A DNA stretch of 64,000 nt from Lachnospiraceae bacterium (GCA_017412055.1 JAFQOW010000011.1:1-64000); one strand, 5' to 3'; positions 43,001 through 51,256 are shown, counted from the stretch's first letter. Notes: generated from the sequence alone by a model not told the origin. Translations and numbers: made by a program.

Positions 43001-44535
43001 GTGATGTATATACATACATATTTGAAAATGATAATGGACAGCAGATAGTAAGGTATTATCGTGACTTTAAGACGAATGAAATATTTACATTCCATTACAA
43101 GGATTTATATGGAAATACGGCAACTGCCATAGCAGAAGTAAGCGGTATGGATGTAGAAAAACCTATAGTTCAGCTTGTAAGCTGGTTTGGAACTAAAAAT
43201 AATCTTGAACCGGGAGCAAATGGTAGTGGTCCTGTTAACAGGGATGTAACAGCAATTTTAAATATCAGCAAGGCTGTAAGTGATGTAAAGCTGTACAAGT
43301 ATAATGACAGTGCCAGCGATAAGAAGGGTGATGAGATTACAGATATAGAAGATATCGTTATTGAGATTACAGGTAAGAATGTAAGAATCACTTATAAGAA
43401 GAATGTTTCTTATGACATTTTAGTAGAAGTAATCGGTTCATCAAACGGAAAGTCAGTCACTAAGAGATTATCAGCGGTGACATGTATCGATAAGACATTA
43501 CCAGTAGTAACAGTTGATAAGGCAGAGCTTTCAGATGATAATACAACAAAGGAATTTGTATTTATAACAGATGAGCCAACTATACTTAAGGAAAACAGAA
43601 GTGAGCATAGTGGTCAGTACAGCACTGAGCATACATGGACCTGTTCATCAAGCACAAAGGATTTCATAACATTTATGGATGCGGCAGGAAATATTTATGA
43701 ATATCCGGTTGATAGCTTGGTAGCAGACATTGACGATAAGCTTTTAACTTTGTTATACAGCAAAAACGCAGATGGAAGTCAAGCGGTAAGTGACGCTTTA
43801 GATTTGAAGTTATCAGCAGACAGTGTGGTATATATCAAAGCAAATAAGAAAGCACATATTGATATGTATGATGATATAACTACGGTGGATGCGGAGGTAT
43901 GGACAGCATTTACATTAAGCGATGAATTTGGATTCCATGCAGTAAAAGCAGAGGATGCAAATACAGGAAGAATAGTTTACGGTAACTTAGCTGTAACCTC
44001 AAAGGATAGTGTTGCACCAGTTATTACATTTGATACACAGACTGTTTACGTAATAGAAGGAGCTTCTGTAGAGAAGATGGAAGAAATGGTGAACAGTGGT
44101 GTAACCATAAGAGATAATAAAGATGGTGTTATCAGTCAGTATGATGTGACTGGCATACCATCTCAGGTGAAAAAAGGAATTTACCAGCTGACATATACAG
44201 CGCAGGATGAAACAGGAAATACAACAACAGCCAATAGAATACTTTACGTTTCCGGTGTGGGAAGTCCATTTGTTGTAATTAATGGAGAGGCAACACAGCC
44301 ATTTGGAACTATTATTACAGACAGTAGAACTATTAAGCTCGATATAAGAAATATTGGCTTGGGTAGAACTACAGTGAAGTGGAAAGCAGGAGTTAAAACA
44401 TCAGGACAGATGAAGTATGATTCCTATACTGCTATGGGAGATTCATTTACTGTTCCAGAATCGGGATTATATACTGTATATATTCGTACTCAGGACAGAA
44501 ATGAATATGTAACATATATCTATGTGGAAGATTAA
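37012..44535 (+). CDS. Giant secreted multi-domain protein (2507 residues)
   Basis: A signal peptide occupies residues 1-39 (basic KKKFIVKR, hydrophobic core, cut near GVSA-AE). The rest is a chain of beta-sandwich, Ig/cadherin-like modules, recognisable by repeated DxxGN phrases (DLAGNGINW, DFAGNERVS, DKAGNLGTIT, DAAGNISAFT) and domain starts such as DEYAPRVTSTYV, DNNAPEFAKTEI, DTTSPKYSVNFYG, VAPVITFDTQTV. The last-but-one module (NKDGVISQYDVTGIP ... YQLTYTAQDETGN) fits DUF5011. A HSGCNCGSS cluster lies near residue 220. No sorting signal or C-terminal membrane helix is seen. The ribosome binding site AGGAGG (36997-37002) favours ATG 37012 over 37006. It heads a two-gene operon and may bind the anchored partner. 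Function unknown; adhesion or extracellular scaffolding inferred. Confidence 0.8.
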   Translation: MKKKFIVKRTTSIALSLALVAGLVGSSLAGLFAPKGVSAAELVDYKPAKLGVNVLPRSATDNSTFMKKYVLTSGTNMNVNDMFKLVSWKNIDDGIRMSKGNGLTRSKLMHEDNKNWYADYTWTFSSSQSTLKELMGDGQIRLTYDGNLTSDHHWNFWSHWKEKWDVAKINISGGSGNVSLISQSSQGRDDEQGQHYVLSVDSNSSWSSYDRLSFSAGHSGCNCGSSGVSQSVIYLTDEYAPRVTSTYVAYDSAGNNKISSGSGLTAGATAYVVMNFNENIRFANTQAETLQLELDAYYKKNDQRAGTIKANLISVVNNRMVFKFTVPATYNNEPTDLYIKSVSNSQSSFIGSSNQYTLYYLDKNGEAFSKNADATGKVSSKITDLAGNGINWSRSSKSFGKIYLDNNAPEFAKTEISGSMMDANTTKPSNQWPEDMDRSSVFAGVGDELTFTVYFSEQLNINNNDLNNIYAQLNVKDSSGNTVKLKANSIKTSSAKSVFGVDAGSYNITKITFDKFTVEAGMVPSNVDGVSIQIVGIQGMGSTKDMVGNVLASVAGNLDAAAQQEYLDTLGPVASTDILLEDGKDVYVPNSDGSTIFTFPISVNDDKSVDNGTGAYASGVTGLTGSFSVIMDGESKEFQYYVDTNSTASKYSYKWKNGKTSSNISEAEKYDLLQLDGANKAYIHIMLDENTDYGYNVAEGVKFNATLVVNAKDFAGNERVSEFKIAHDMDWEVPTAEAVSNNIIVDGESSTATITANVKLRDNYGIKTVKYKWDDAGLLQDYNIGAGILTEVEVSIPIEFTFTEDVNTRQGTKKLTIAVEDYNGKQTIWTKEYSYSFLKPVGNYTIQSGSVEAPVIDPVVTIDWAKNSNNTGTQPYTMMIMPTGLQENGENVYYAFLQDLIKPDENIFARLPKDENANTNAYEFLGNWYKLVGNVTDSGGSFSSYEQIESASLYEVYQFIHGYYGKLEVVFVTSQEMNGGYAAGSSSQYDPYPSFNNFSYTTAMSVIKNESIYLANDADYGVIFSDIIDENGYSVEDDVFHDMEDESDTITAPYPTLDGMSVVIETVNNKETLEALYGLNAISYAESYAQIQYYNGSIWQTKSTVELAKLVEQSITIPYGTTTDTGYYRVVVTLSDIEGNKMTFEGPEYFADVTTVDFVMSEYNKVYQYLGEDGTGTKTVRAAQKYDMEETGELTVGLADVHKYWSLSEGEGVHEIIFTRDYTSEVDRLSQDMIVGVWNKMDEMGQEYAVWLPANDISSMEFVYTPVRVDEFTADSYGSEDKLLLPLKEGENIICYKIVNTNGIETTKEILINVSTAYNDFELDIRKTATEAVITPVVSDSALMAEPVVKEFWFSSDYMSKTDGDIPTYTVIRSNPYEFYMLDKYGNLSYQSCVIEEVDGEAPFYAGFTTGTTYDDTEVGSDGFHFTFYVNDWAKISPEDAYLTFDADYSALLMGLTGEERANNTEQITMKIPVNLEQDENGYMVWEDYGPGNNGIYRTQITDWKNDTLDGYNSGFSIEVWGVFKYDDTLEKNAWVERNLTFFAYDENGFRSEDAVRTRQYSNIKPEVKIGAPDEDGHLYYSEEKFDENGNLGIYSFTPLSAISSYGAGTLQTDINTYYVSAYYTSLPMINSDGIYDIVFTDLFGQTYTQQLPVDLFGSTDIEFKVSNTEYTNKDVIVTAKALNDGDYITSISAVINGDTVEGTIDELNPEDADIIMTGNGVVTVTTALGKTHTIRVVNIDKKLEPVEVVFSYSGASEPEFVEGSSDTVADSITAIVVCDETLEGVNGPLSYTFKKGSAQGTKYVFEYSDKAGNLGTITAVLPYNIQGEPVEVPEVDTTSPKYSVNFYGMRNETNTYLGNYSSSDEAVIDIAGLLREYVAQQYAMIFDIEDDSATKLIVKKSGATAPTSYRDVSDTVEGVTVSGTMVLITENTEFDAYVVDAAGNISAFTGIVVNSVDNQAPLVTTEYEIVKDENGENVTRMYFVTEGDEAIISWDSDVYTYIFENDNGQQIVRYYRDFKTNEIFTFHYKDLYGNTATAIAEVSGMDVEKPIVQLVSWFGTKNNLEPGANGSGPVNRDVTAILNISKAVSDVKLYKYNDSASDKKGDEITDIEDIVIEITGKNVRITYKKNVSYDILVEVIGSSNGKSVTKRLSAVTCIDKTLPVVTVDKAELSDDNTTKEFVFITDEPTILKENRSEHSGQYSTEHTWTCSSSTKDFITFMDAAGNIYEYPVDSLVADIDDKLLTLLYSKNADGSQAVSDALDLKLSADSVVYIKANKKAHIDMYDDITTVDAEVWTAFTLSDEFGFHAVKAEDANTGRIVYGNLAVTSKDSVAPVITFDTQTVYVIEGASVEKMEEMVNSGVTIRDNKDGVISQYDVTGIPSQVKKGIYQLTYTAQDETGNTTTANRILYVSGVGSPFVVINGEATQPFGTIITDSRTIKLDIRNIGLGRTTVKWKAGVKTSGQMKYDSYTAMGDSFTVPESGLYTVYIRTQDRNEYVTYIYVED

Positions 44536-44549
44536 AAGGAGGAAGACAG

Positions 44550-47500
44550 ATGAAGAAAAACATAAAGAAATATGGTAGTAGAATTTTATCATTTGCTCTT
44601 TCTGCCATCCTTGTCATGGGAATAATTCCTGTGACAGGGGTTGTAACTCAGGCAACAGAGACTGAGGATATGAAATTGGAGAATGGATACCTTCAGGTGG
44701 AGGTGTCTGAGAAAAATGGTGGATTTGCTATTAGAACATCTAAGGGTGACAAGATAAATAAGTCAGATAATAATAAGATGCTTTTGTTCCACAACGGAGA
44801 TGATGATACGTCCTTTACATCGTTTCAGGTAACACGCAATGGAGAAACAAAGGAATACATTTTCGGTGGAGAATATGAAGGCAGTACTTCTGTGTCAGTT
44901 GACAAGGCAAATGATGAGATTAAGGCAACGTGGTCGGTGGATGATTTGACATTTATACAGACTATTAGTTTGGTAAATGCAGGCTCTAACGAGCACGGAA
45001 TGGCGTACATCAGCTATGAAGTCCTTAATAAAGGAGAAAAAGCAGATATAAAATGTCGTATCTTAATGGATACAGCGCTGGGATATCAGGATTATGCTTA
45101 TTACAATGTAGGTGACGGCAATAATTTAGTGGAGAGAGAGCAGACACTTAAAAAGGAAGGATACAATAAATCCTTCTATTCAGTAGATAATCCGTTTGCG
45201 CCAAGCGTAGTTGCATATACGGTCAATGCGTCTATTGAGAATAAGGAATGTATGCCTTATATGACTACATTTGCACATTGGAACAATCTGGCGGCAACAG
45301 TGTTTGATTATGAGCCAGATGACACTATGACCTTTACAAATACATACAATAAGGAATATCTCACTGCAGATAGTGCATATGCTATGTACTTTGATATGGG
45401 AAGTGTGGCTAAGAACCAGTCATCAATTATTGCAACAAACTATGGTGTGTTTTCAAATGAATCTGTGGATTACAGTGCTTCAGCAGCAGTAAATGTTATT
45501 GCACCAGATGTTATGGAATTAACATCAGATAAGACTGCATATAAGGATGATGGATATTTTACTACAACAACAGCTATTGAGAATGTAAGTAATAAGACAT
45601 TTGACAGAGTGAGAGTAGTTGTCTATACCACAGGTGGCATAACTGCTTTAGACCAAAATGGTAATGATGCAGGTGCAACTTATGATGAGCCATACTATAT
45701 GGAGTTTACAAATTTTGTACCAGGTCAGCGTCAGACAATTGAATGGAATTTTAAGGCAGAGCCACTTGAGGAAGGTTCATATTCGAAGATAAACTACAAG
45801 ATATATAATGTTAGTGATGATGCTACTTTGAATACAGGTAATATTTTGGCAGAAAACCTTATGGGTGAAGGTCAATGCTATATTCTGTGTCCAGGTTCTG
45901 TAACAGCGATTCCAGAGATTCAATTTACAAGCGCATCACCGGATATATTGTACAATAAGGGAACAAGAACACTTAACATTACTGGCGCAAATTTTGCCAT
46001 GTTGGAAAATACCAGTGAATATAAGTTAATGTTAAGCCGTGTTGACGGACAGGAATTTTCGGGTAATAAAAGTGTTCAAATACCAACGAAAAATATACAG
46101 ATTGATGGTGCTAAGAATATCATTACAGTGGTAATGAATGATTCGACACCGGGAACTATTCCAGAGGGACAGTACGAATTAACCTTCGACTATACAGATA
46201 GCAGTAAGAAGGATTTATCAGCTCCTGCTTTACGTTTTCAGGTAAAGGCTGAACCGGAATACCGCAATGAGGCGTATAGCCTTGTGGCAATAGAAAAGTA
46301 TGGAAGTATAACAGATAGAAAATATCGTGTTATTACATATGAAAGCGAGGATGCATATAAGTCAGATATCCAATCAGGTGAAATTGACAGAATAAATATC
46401 CTTCTTGAATTTCGAGGTAATTTTACAAGAAATACTGAGGCAGAGAAGGATGGAAGTAAAGTATATGATGGTATTTCATTAAGTGCAGAGGAAGAAATCG
46501 TTCTTAACAACTGCCTTGATATTGAAAACGGAACTGTGCGTATTACAGAGAAAAAGAATTCTGTATATGTAGATTTTGATGCATCAATATACACAACAGG
46601 AGCAGGAACTACAGTCCACAAAGGTATAGCGGCATTGACAGAGCTTGAGGCAGGAACTGATTATGGTTTAATACCATATGAGGAAAACGGTGACAGAGCA
46701 TCATATAGCTTTGAACCGGTTACACTTCTTTGGCCAAGTGTGGGACAGGCAGCACAGAATCTTTTAGGCTTCTTATTTGACTTTAAGTATGGTGAGCTCG
46801 GTGCAATTTATCATGATGAAGCAGACGAGACAAGAGTAGTTGCATTTGGTGCGGCTATGGATTTATCCTTTGTAGTGCCAAAGGCTTCACAGCATAATGG
46901 AACAAGCAAGGATCAGTTAGGAGACGCATATAATGCAGCGATACATGGTCCGGGAATGAGTGCAGATGAGGTCAGAGCGATTAATAAGAGGATTGCATAT
47001 AATTCGGCAACAGTAGATACTAATGCTACAGGAACGGGTAATGAACTGGCAACTGATACAGGTGATTCTGCCAGTGGAGCAGATGGTGATACAAGAGCAG
47101 CAAGCATTCAGATTGATGATGTTCTCTTTGGAGGAGAGTTCTTAGGCGTAAATATGACTATTGCTTTGGGACTTCCAGGTTATGTAGATGGTATGCCAGG
47201 AATTGAAGGTATATTGACGCTTAAGACAATAGGCGACTGGGAGGTTGGCGTCAGTGGTGTATGTGACTTTGAGGTGTGTTACTTTGAAGCAGAGGTATAT
47301 ATAAAGAGCTATCAAGGAATGCCTGTACCTGACAAGCTGAGATTTTTCTTAGGTGTTTCAACAGGAGGTATAAATTTAGATGGTTTTGGCGTATTATGGC
47401 TCCAAGGAGCAGGTGGTGGAATAGATGGTATTTACGATACTATCTTTATGCAGGATAAAGTACCACCGTTGAAGTTGCTTATAGAGGCACAGATGTCTGT

Positions 47501-50500
47501 TATGCAGATTATCTCAGCCAGAGCATCATTGGAGCTTAGTGCAAGGGGCTTTGGAATAGAGCTTTCTGATGGAAAGTTAGTTAATGCCCTTGTGGTACTC
47601 CAAAGTGCAAAGATTAATTTCCAGTGGTATCCAGAATTTTTCTTCCTTGCATCAGTTAATTTGAATGTTTTAGATGCAATTAAAGGTGGAGGCTATATAG
47701 TAGTAGAGCATAATGGATTTTTTGAATTCTTTGTTAATGCATCTCTTAATATACCAGGCAGTATACCTGTTGTAGGTGGATTAACCTTAGGCTCAGTAGG
47801 ATTGGGAGCAAATACACAGAAGATATGGGGACAGGTAGAAGTCTTAAATATTGATTTTGGAATTGTTTACTATTGGGGTGGCGAAGTTGATTGGGGAAGT
47901 GGTACAGAAGCCAAACCTACATATCCGGAGTTAGTTGATTTGGATAACGGCACAACAGTTGCTCTTATGTCAAAGGATGATGTACCTGTTTACTATGACG
48001 AGGCAACAGGAAAGACACTTTATATGCATACAGGAACAAATCTTGTAAAGACGGTAAATACAAGCGCTCATATTAAGAATGTTAAAGCATTACAGAATAT
48101 GTTAGCAACAAATATTGATGGTAGAACGCATACATTCGCGTTGGGAGCAAACGGCAAGGATAAGTTGCTTATTATCGAATGGAATGCGGACAGTCGTCAG
48201 GAGGCAGAGGCATCTATAGATACAATGATATTTAAAGATAGTGAAGGCAATGATTATGACATTAGACTGTTAGAGACAGGAAAGGATGCATCATTACAGA
48301 GTAATGCCAATGCAAACCTTACATATGATGAGGAGCAGGGATTAGCATCATTGGCTGTTACATTTACTGATGAGGATGAATTTGGTAAAAACTTTACAGT
48401 GATAACAAGTGATGTGTCTACATCGGTTCTTTATGATGTTGAGCCACTTCCAGAGCTTTCAGGTACAACTTCAATGGATATAGATGATAATGAAGTCACT
48501 GTAACATTGCAGGGAAGCCAGCTTGATAAGTATAATAGCATAAGCTTTGTAGCATCAAAGAAGAGCAATCAGGTTACGTCTCTTACTTCGCAGACAAATA
48601 GATTTACAATGCTTCATAGAGGACTTGGCTTAAATAGAAACAGCTTAAATACATCATTTATGTCAACTTATGCAACAAACACTAAGGAAGTTTCAAAGGC
48701 AGATAACGCAGTGCTTTTATACAAGGTTACATCAGAAACAGGCTTTAGTGCAGGACAGAATATTGCATTTGATCTTCCTGAGGATTTTGCAACAGGAACA
48801 TATGATTTAAACATTATAGCTACTGATGATAATGAAACATATTACTCAGAGGTTCAGGAAGAATTCGAGTATGTAAATGAAAATCAGCCATTTACACCGA
48901 TTATTACAGGAGTCGAAAATGTCGGTGATTATAAGGTTGAGGTTTCGATTAATGAAGCAGTTGATGAGTTTGACGGATACATATTAAATGCATATGATAG
49001 TCAGGGAAATCTGGTGCCAGGCCTTAACAATCTTATATACTACAAGGATGGTAGCTCTGTAGACTATAATGAGGATGGAACAATTGCACCATTTAGCGGT
49101 GAAGAGACTGTTAACAAATTAGTTATCGGTGGTCATTATGAATATCAATCGGAGGATGATCCATCTAACACAGTTATTGCAGGCTTCTCGGCAGGCGATT
49201 ATACTATAGGTGTAAAGCGATGGAAGAGTATCTTAGGTGGTTCAAAAATAATTCCATCAGTGGAAGCTATATATGATGTGACGGTTAAGGAACCAGTGGA
49301 GACAGAGATTACTGTTTCGGCTGATAAAACATCAACCATTGTTAGTGAAGAAAAAGCAGGAATTGTTTATGAGAGACCGGTATACAGAGAAAATGAGCTT
49401 ACTCTTTTATTAAGCGCAGATAGTAATATAACAGGAAGCTGGGAACTTGATAACGGAACTAAGGAAGGTACAACAGGAAAGGTTGAAGTGGCTACAAATA
49501 CTATAGAATTGAAGCTTTCTGACTTAGAGGAAGGTGTACATACACTAGAATTCACAGGAAAGAATCAGTATGGAGACGCTGTGGCGACAACATATGTCTT
49601 TGGAGTTGATACGTTAGGTCCAAGATTATTGTTATCAGAGCCATTGTCAGGAGCATATTTTGACCATAATTCGGGTAAAATAATAGTGGCAGGTATTACT
49701 GATAAGGATGCATTACTCACAGTATATGATGTTACTACAGGAAAAAATATTATTGCTGATAAGGCTATGCAGATTGACAAGGATGGAATCTTTTCTATAG
49801 AGATTTCGGTGGATAAATCCTTAGATTCGCATAAGTTGGTATTGGCTATGAGGGATAAAGTAGGTAATGTCACGGAGAAGGAAGTGCAGGTTATAAATGA
49901 TGCAATGGGTAGCATAGATGAGTTGATGATATATGCTGATGATAAGGATGTTACTAATGATAAGCTTGCATCAAACAAAGACTATGAACTTACTTTGAGA
50001 GCAAAACTTACTAATGGAGATGTTATAACTATCAATAACGCAACCTTAGTAGAGTGGTCTCATATTTCGGCTGAAGGTAATGCTGCCATAAGTAAGAAAT
50101 CAGGCAAGGTATATTTATCAGCACCATCCGGCTCAGAGGGTATAGTTACAGCAAAGTTGCTTGTACAGGATAATGGAACATATCCTGTTAGCGTGGCCTT
50201 TGGTCCAACTAATACAGAGCAAATTTTATTGACTAAGGACAACCTTACTGTGGAAATAAGTGATATGCCGTACACAGGCAAGGAAGTTATACCTGATATT
50301 AAGGTATTATATCAGGGTGTAGAGTTGGTAAAGAATTCAGACTATATTGTTTCTTATAAAGATAATATAGAGGTTGGAGTGGCAACTGTGATTATATTAG
50401 GAAAAGGTAAATACACGGGACAGGTAATTAAGACCTTTAATATTATTGGAAAGGTAGATACTGGAAGTAATGCTGGTGGAAATACTGGAGATTTAATGAA

Positions 50501-50588
50501 TCCAATAATCTACATGACAGTATTGATAGTAGCAGGAGGAGTGGCATTTATCTTAGCTAATAAGCGTAAAAAGAAGACCACGCCATAG
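44550..50588 (+). CDS. Giant cell-surface protein with C-terminal anchor (2012 residues)
   Basis: There is an N-terminal signal peptide (about 1-36, ILSFALSAILVMGIIPVTG). The first half has beta-rich modules including an IPT/TIG-like one (TSASPDILYNKGTRTLNITG). A Gly-rich hydrophobic beta segment follows at about 855-1125 (VSTGGINLDGFGVLWLQGAG, GGGYIVVEHNGFFEFFV). Then come Ig-like modules, a bacterial YTGK-type repeat (MPYTGKEVIPDIKVLYQGVE, GKGKYTGQVIKTF), and a C-terminus GGNTGD-hydrophobic helix-NKRKKK. That end has the build of a sortase signal but lacks LP before xTG. GGAGG precedes the ATG, 14 nt after the previous stop. Probably the wall- or membrane-held partner of the 2507-residue protein. 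Confidence 0.8.
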   Translation: MKKNIKKYGSRILSFALSAILVMGIIPVTGVVTQATETEDMKLENGYLQVEVSEKNGGFAIRTSKGDKINKSDNNKMLLFHNGDDDTSFTSFQVTRNGETKEYIFGGEYEGSTSVSVDKANDEIKATWSVDDLTFIQTISLVNAGSNEHGMAYISYEVLNKGEKADIKCRILMDTALGYQDYAYYNVGDGNNLVEREQTLKKEGYNKSFYSVDNPFAPSVVAYTVNASIENKECMPYMTTFAHWNNLAATVFDYEPDDTMTFTNTYNKEYLTADSAYAMYFDMGSVAKNQSSIIATNYGVFSNESVDYSASAAVNVIAPDVMELTSDKTAYKDDGYFTTTTAIENVSNKTFDRVRVVVYTTGGITALDQNGNDAGATYDEPYYMEFTNFVPGQRQTIEWNFKAEPLEEGSYSKINYKIYNVSDDATLNTGNILAENLMGEGQCYILCPGSVTAIPEIQFTSASPDILYNKGTRTLNITGANFAMLENTSEYKLMLSRVDGQEFSGNKSVQIPTKNIQIDGAKNIITVVMNDSTPGTIPEGQYELTFDYTDSSKKDLSAPALRFQVKAEPEYRNEAYSLVAIEKYGSITDRKYRVITYESEDAYKSDIQSGEIDRINILLEFRGNFTRNTEAEKDGSKVYDGISLSAEEEIVLNNCLDIENGTVRITEKKNSVYVDFDASIYTTGAGTTVHKGIAALTELEAGTDYGLIPYEENGDRASYSFEPVTLLWPSVGQAAQNLLGFLFDFKYGELGAIYHDEADETRVVAFGAAMDLSFVVPKASQHNGTSKDQLGDAYNAAIHGPGMSADEVRAINKRIAYNSATVDTNATGTGNELATDTGDSASGADGDTRAASIQIDDVLFGGEFLGVNMTIALGLPGYVDGMPGIEGILTLKTIGDWEVGVSGVCDFEVCYFEAEVYIKSYQGMPVPDKLRFFLGVSTGGINLDGFGVLWLQGAGGGIDGIYDTIFMQDKVPPLKLLIEAQMSVMQIISARASLELSARGFGIELSDGKLVNALVVLQSAKINFQWYPEFFFLASVNLNVLDAIKGGGYIVVEHNGFFEFFVNASLNIPGSIPVVGGLTLGSVGLGANTQKIWGQVEVLNIDFGIVYYWGGEVDWGSGTEAKPTYPELVDLDNGTTVALMSKDDVPVYYDEATGKTLYMHTGTNLVKTVNTSAHIKNVKALQNMLATNIDGRTHTFALGANGKDKLLIIEWNADSRQEAEASIDTMIFKDSEGNDYDIRLLETGKDASLQSNANANLTYDEEQGLASLAVTFTDEDEFGKNFTVITSDVSTSVLYDVEPLPELSGTTSMDIDDNEVTVTLQGSQLDKYNSISFVASKKSNQVTSLTSQTNRFTMLHRGLGLNRNSLNTSFMSTYATNTKEVSKADNAVLLYKVTSETGFSAGQNIAFDLPEDFATGTYDLNIIATDDNETYYSEVQEEFEYVNENQPFTPIITGVENVGDYKVEVSINEAVDEFDGYILNAYDSQGNLVPGLNNLIYYKDGSSVDYNEDGTIAPFSGEETVNKLVIGGHYEYQSEDDPSNTVIAGFSAGDYTIGVKRWKSILGGSKIIPSVEAIYDVTVKEPVETEITVSADKTSTIVSEEKAGIVYERPVYRENELTLLLSADSNITGSWELDNGTKEGTTGKVEVATNTIELKLSDLEEGVHTLEFTGKNQYGDAVATTYVFGVDTLGPRLLLSEPLSGAYFDHNSGKIIVAGITDKDALLTVYDVTTGKNIIADKAMQIDKDGIFSIEISVDKSLDSHKLVLAMRDKVGNVTEKEVQVINDAMGSIDELMIYADDKDVTNDKLASNKDYELTLRAKLTNGDVITINNATLVEWSHISAEGNAAISKKSGKVYLSAPSGSEGIVTAKLLVQDNGTYPVSVAFGPTNTEQILLTKDNLTVEISDMPYTGKEVIPDIKVLYQGVELVKNSDYIVSYKDNIEVGVATVIILGKGKYTGQVIKTFNIIGKVDTGSNAGGNTGDLMNPIIYMTVLIVAGGVAFILANKRKKKTTP

Positions 50589-50642
50589 GTATTGAAATGC
50601 TACTGTTTAGGTTATAGAATGAAAAAATAACACACATATTTT

Positions 50643-50672
50643 AAGACCTCCACCAGATTTGGTGGAGGTCTT
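50643..50672 (+). terminator. Bidirectional terminator, copy 2 of the repeated hairpin
   Basis: AAGACCTCCACC (50643-50654) pairs with GGTGGAGGTCTT (50661-50672), loop AGATTT. It lies between the convergent giant gene and the small minus-strand gene and is nearly identical to 36740-36769 including flanks. Confidence 0.75.
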
Positions 50673-50681
50673 GATAATTAA

Positions 50682-51005
50682 TTATTCAAATTTGATAAGT
50701 CTATTTCCTTTATAAGTTAACATACCTTTTTCGTTAACTTGGTATCCGTTATAAGAAAACTGAGATACCTGAAAACGTTTTGTTTTGCCATCTACAGTAA
50801 ATGCAATCATATATTTTTCTCTTGTGCCATTGCCAGCATATTTTGAGAAAGCTTGTACCACGTACTTTTTTTCTACTACGGCAGTTACGGTTTTTGTGGA
50901 ACCCAGTGCGGACATAATCATTCGTATAAGAGGTGCCAGTAGCAAAAACGCTATGAATGCTGAAAAAAGAATGCAAAAAATATAACCTATAGTTTCTAAT
51001 ACCAT
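50682..51005 (-). CDS. DUF2500-like small membrane protein
   Basis: This 107-residue protein has one or two N-terminal helices (about 3-35, IGYIFCILFSAFIAFLLLAP), then a compact beta domain: TAVVEKKYVVQAFSKYAGNG, YMIAFTVDGKTKRFQVSQF, and GMLTYKGNRLIKFE at the end. The pattern of a modified-residue-like strand, YxxxFxVDG and a final GxLxYxGxRxxxF fits DUF2500. Function unknown. AAAGGAGG lies before the minus-strand ATG. Confidence 0.7.
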   Translation of the reverse strand: MVLETIGYIFCILFSAFIAFLLLAPLIRMIMSALGSTKTVTAVVEKKYVVQAFSKYAGNGTREKYMIAFTVDGKTKRFQVSQFSYNGYQVNEKGMLTYKGNRLIKFE

Positions 51006-51100
51006 AATAAAAAACCTCCTTTTAAAACGTTACGTTTGAGAGAAATTATATCAATTTGATAAAATATATTCAATAGTGCAATGGTCATAAAAAATTTTGC

Positions 51101-51130
51101 TTGACAAATTTAAAAATGGTATGCTAATAT
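51101..51130 (+). promoter_or_regulatory. Promoter of the leader RNA/ABC exporter operon
   Basis: Consensus TTGACA (51101-51106), 18 bp, TAATAT (51125-51130), with an extended TGC. Transcription would begin near 51137, a few bases before the first paired base of the leader RNA. Confidence 0.75.
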
Positions 51131-51140
51131 CTAGAAAACC

Positions 51141-51256
51141 CTTGAGGGAGTAATCGACACGTATGTGTGGTAAATCAACATCATGGTAGATACAAAGTAT
51201 CGTAAATCCTGGTTTACCTTAATTGATGAGACTCAAGTATAGCAGCGCTATACTTG
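51141..51256 (+). ncRNA. Structured leader RNA, candidate riboswitch (yybP-ykoY-like?); the gap 51006-51335
   Basis: CTTGAG (51141-51146) can pair with CTCAAG (51232-51237), closing a domain that holds ACAC-GTAT-GTGT (near 51157-51168), the helix GGTAAATC/GGTTTACC (51169-51176 and 51211-51218) and, inside it, GATAC-AAA-GTATC. The closing stem's 3' strand is also the left arm of a perfect 10-bp hairpin, CAAGTATAGC (51234-51243) with GCTATACTTG (51247-51256), so the two are mutually exclusive, as in riboswitches. GGGAGTA facing GAGAC, and CATCA, recall the manganese-sensing yybP-ykoY class; this is a suggestion only. The remaining gap after 51256 is a further 80-nt leader ending in AAGGAGG. Confidence 0.55.

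Noticed and set aside
37012-44535. Possible tandem-repeat (CRISPR-like or adhesin-repeat) structure in the first giant gene
   Set aside because: The modules share only short DxxGN phrases; no DNA-level tandem repeats or spacers are visible. No CRISPR array was found anywhere in the window.
51141-51256. T-box or THF riboswitch reading of the leader
   Set aside because: No T-box sequence with specifier loop and no THF core pattern are seen; the downstream genes are also not tRNA- or folate-related. The yybP-ykoY resemblance fits better but remains unproven.
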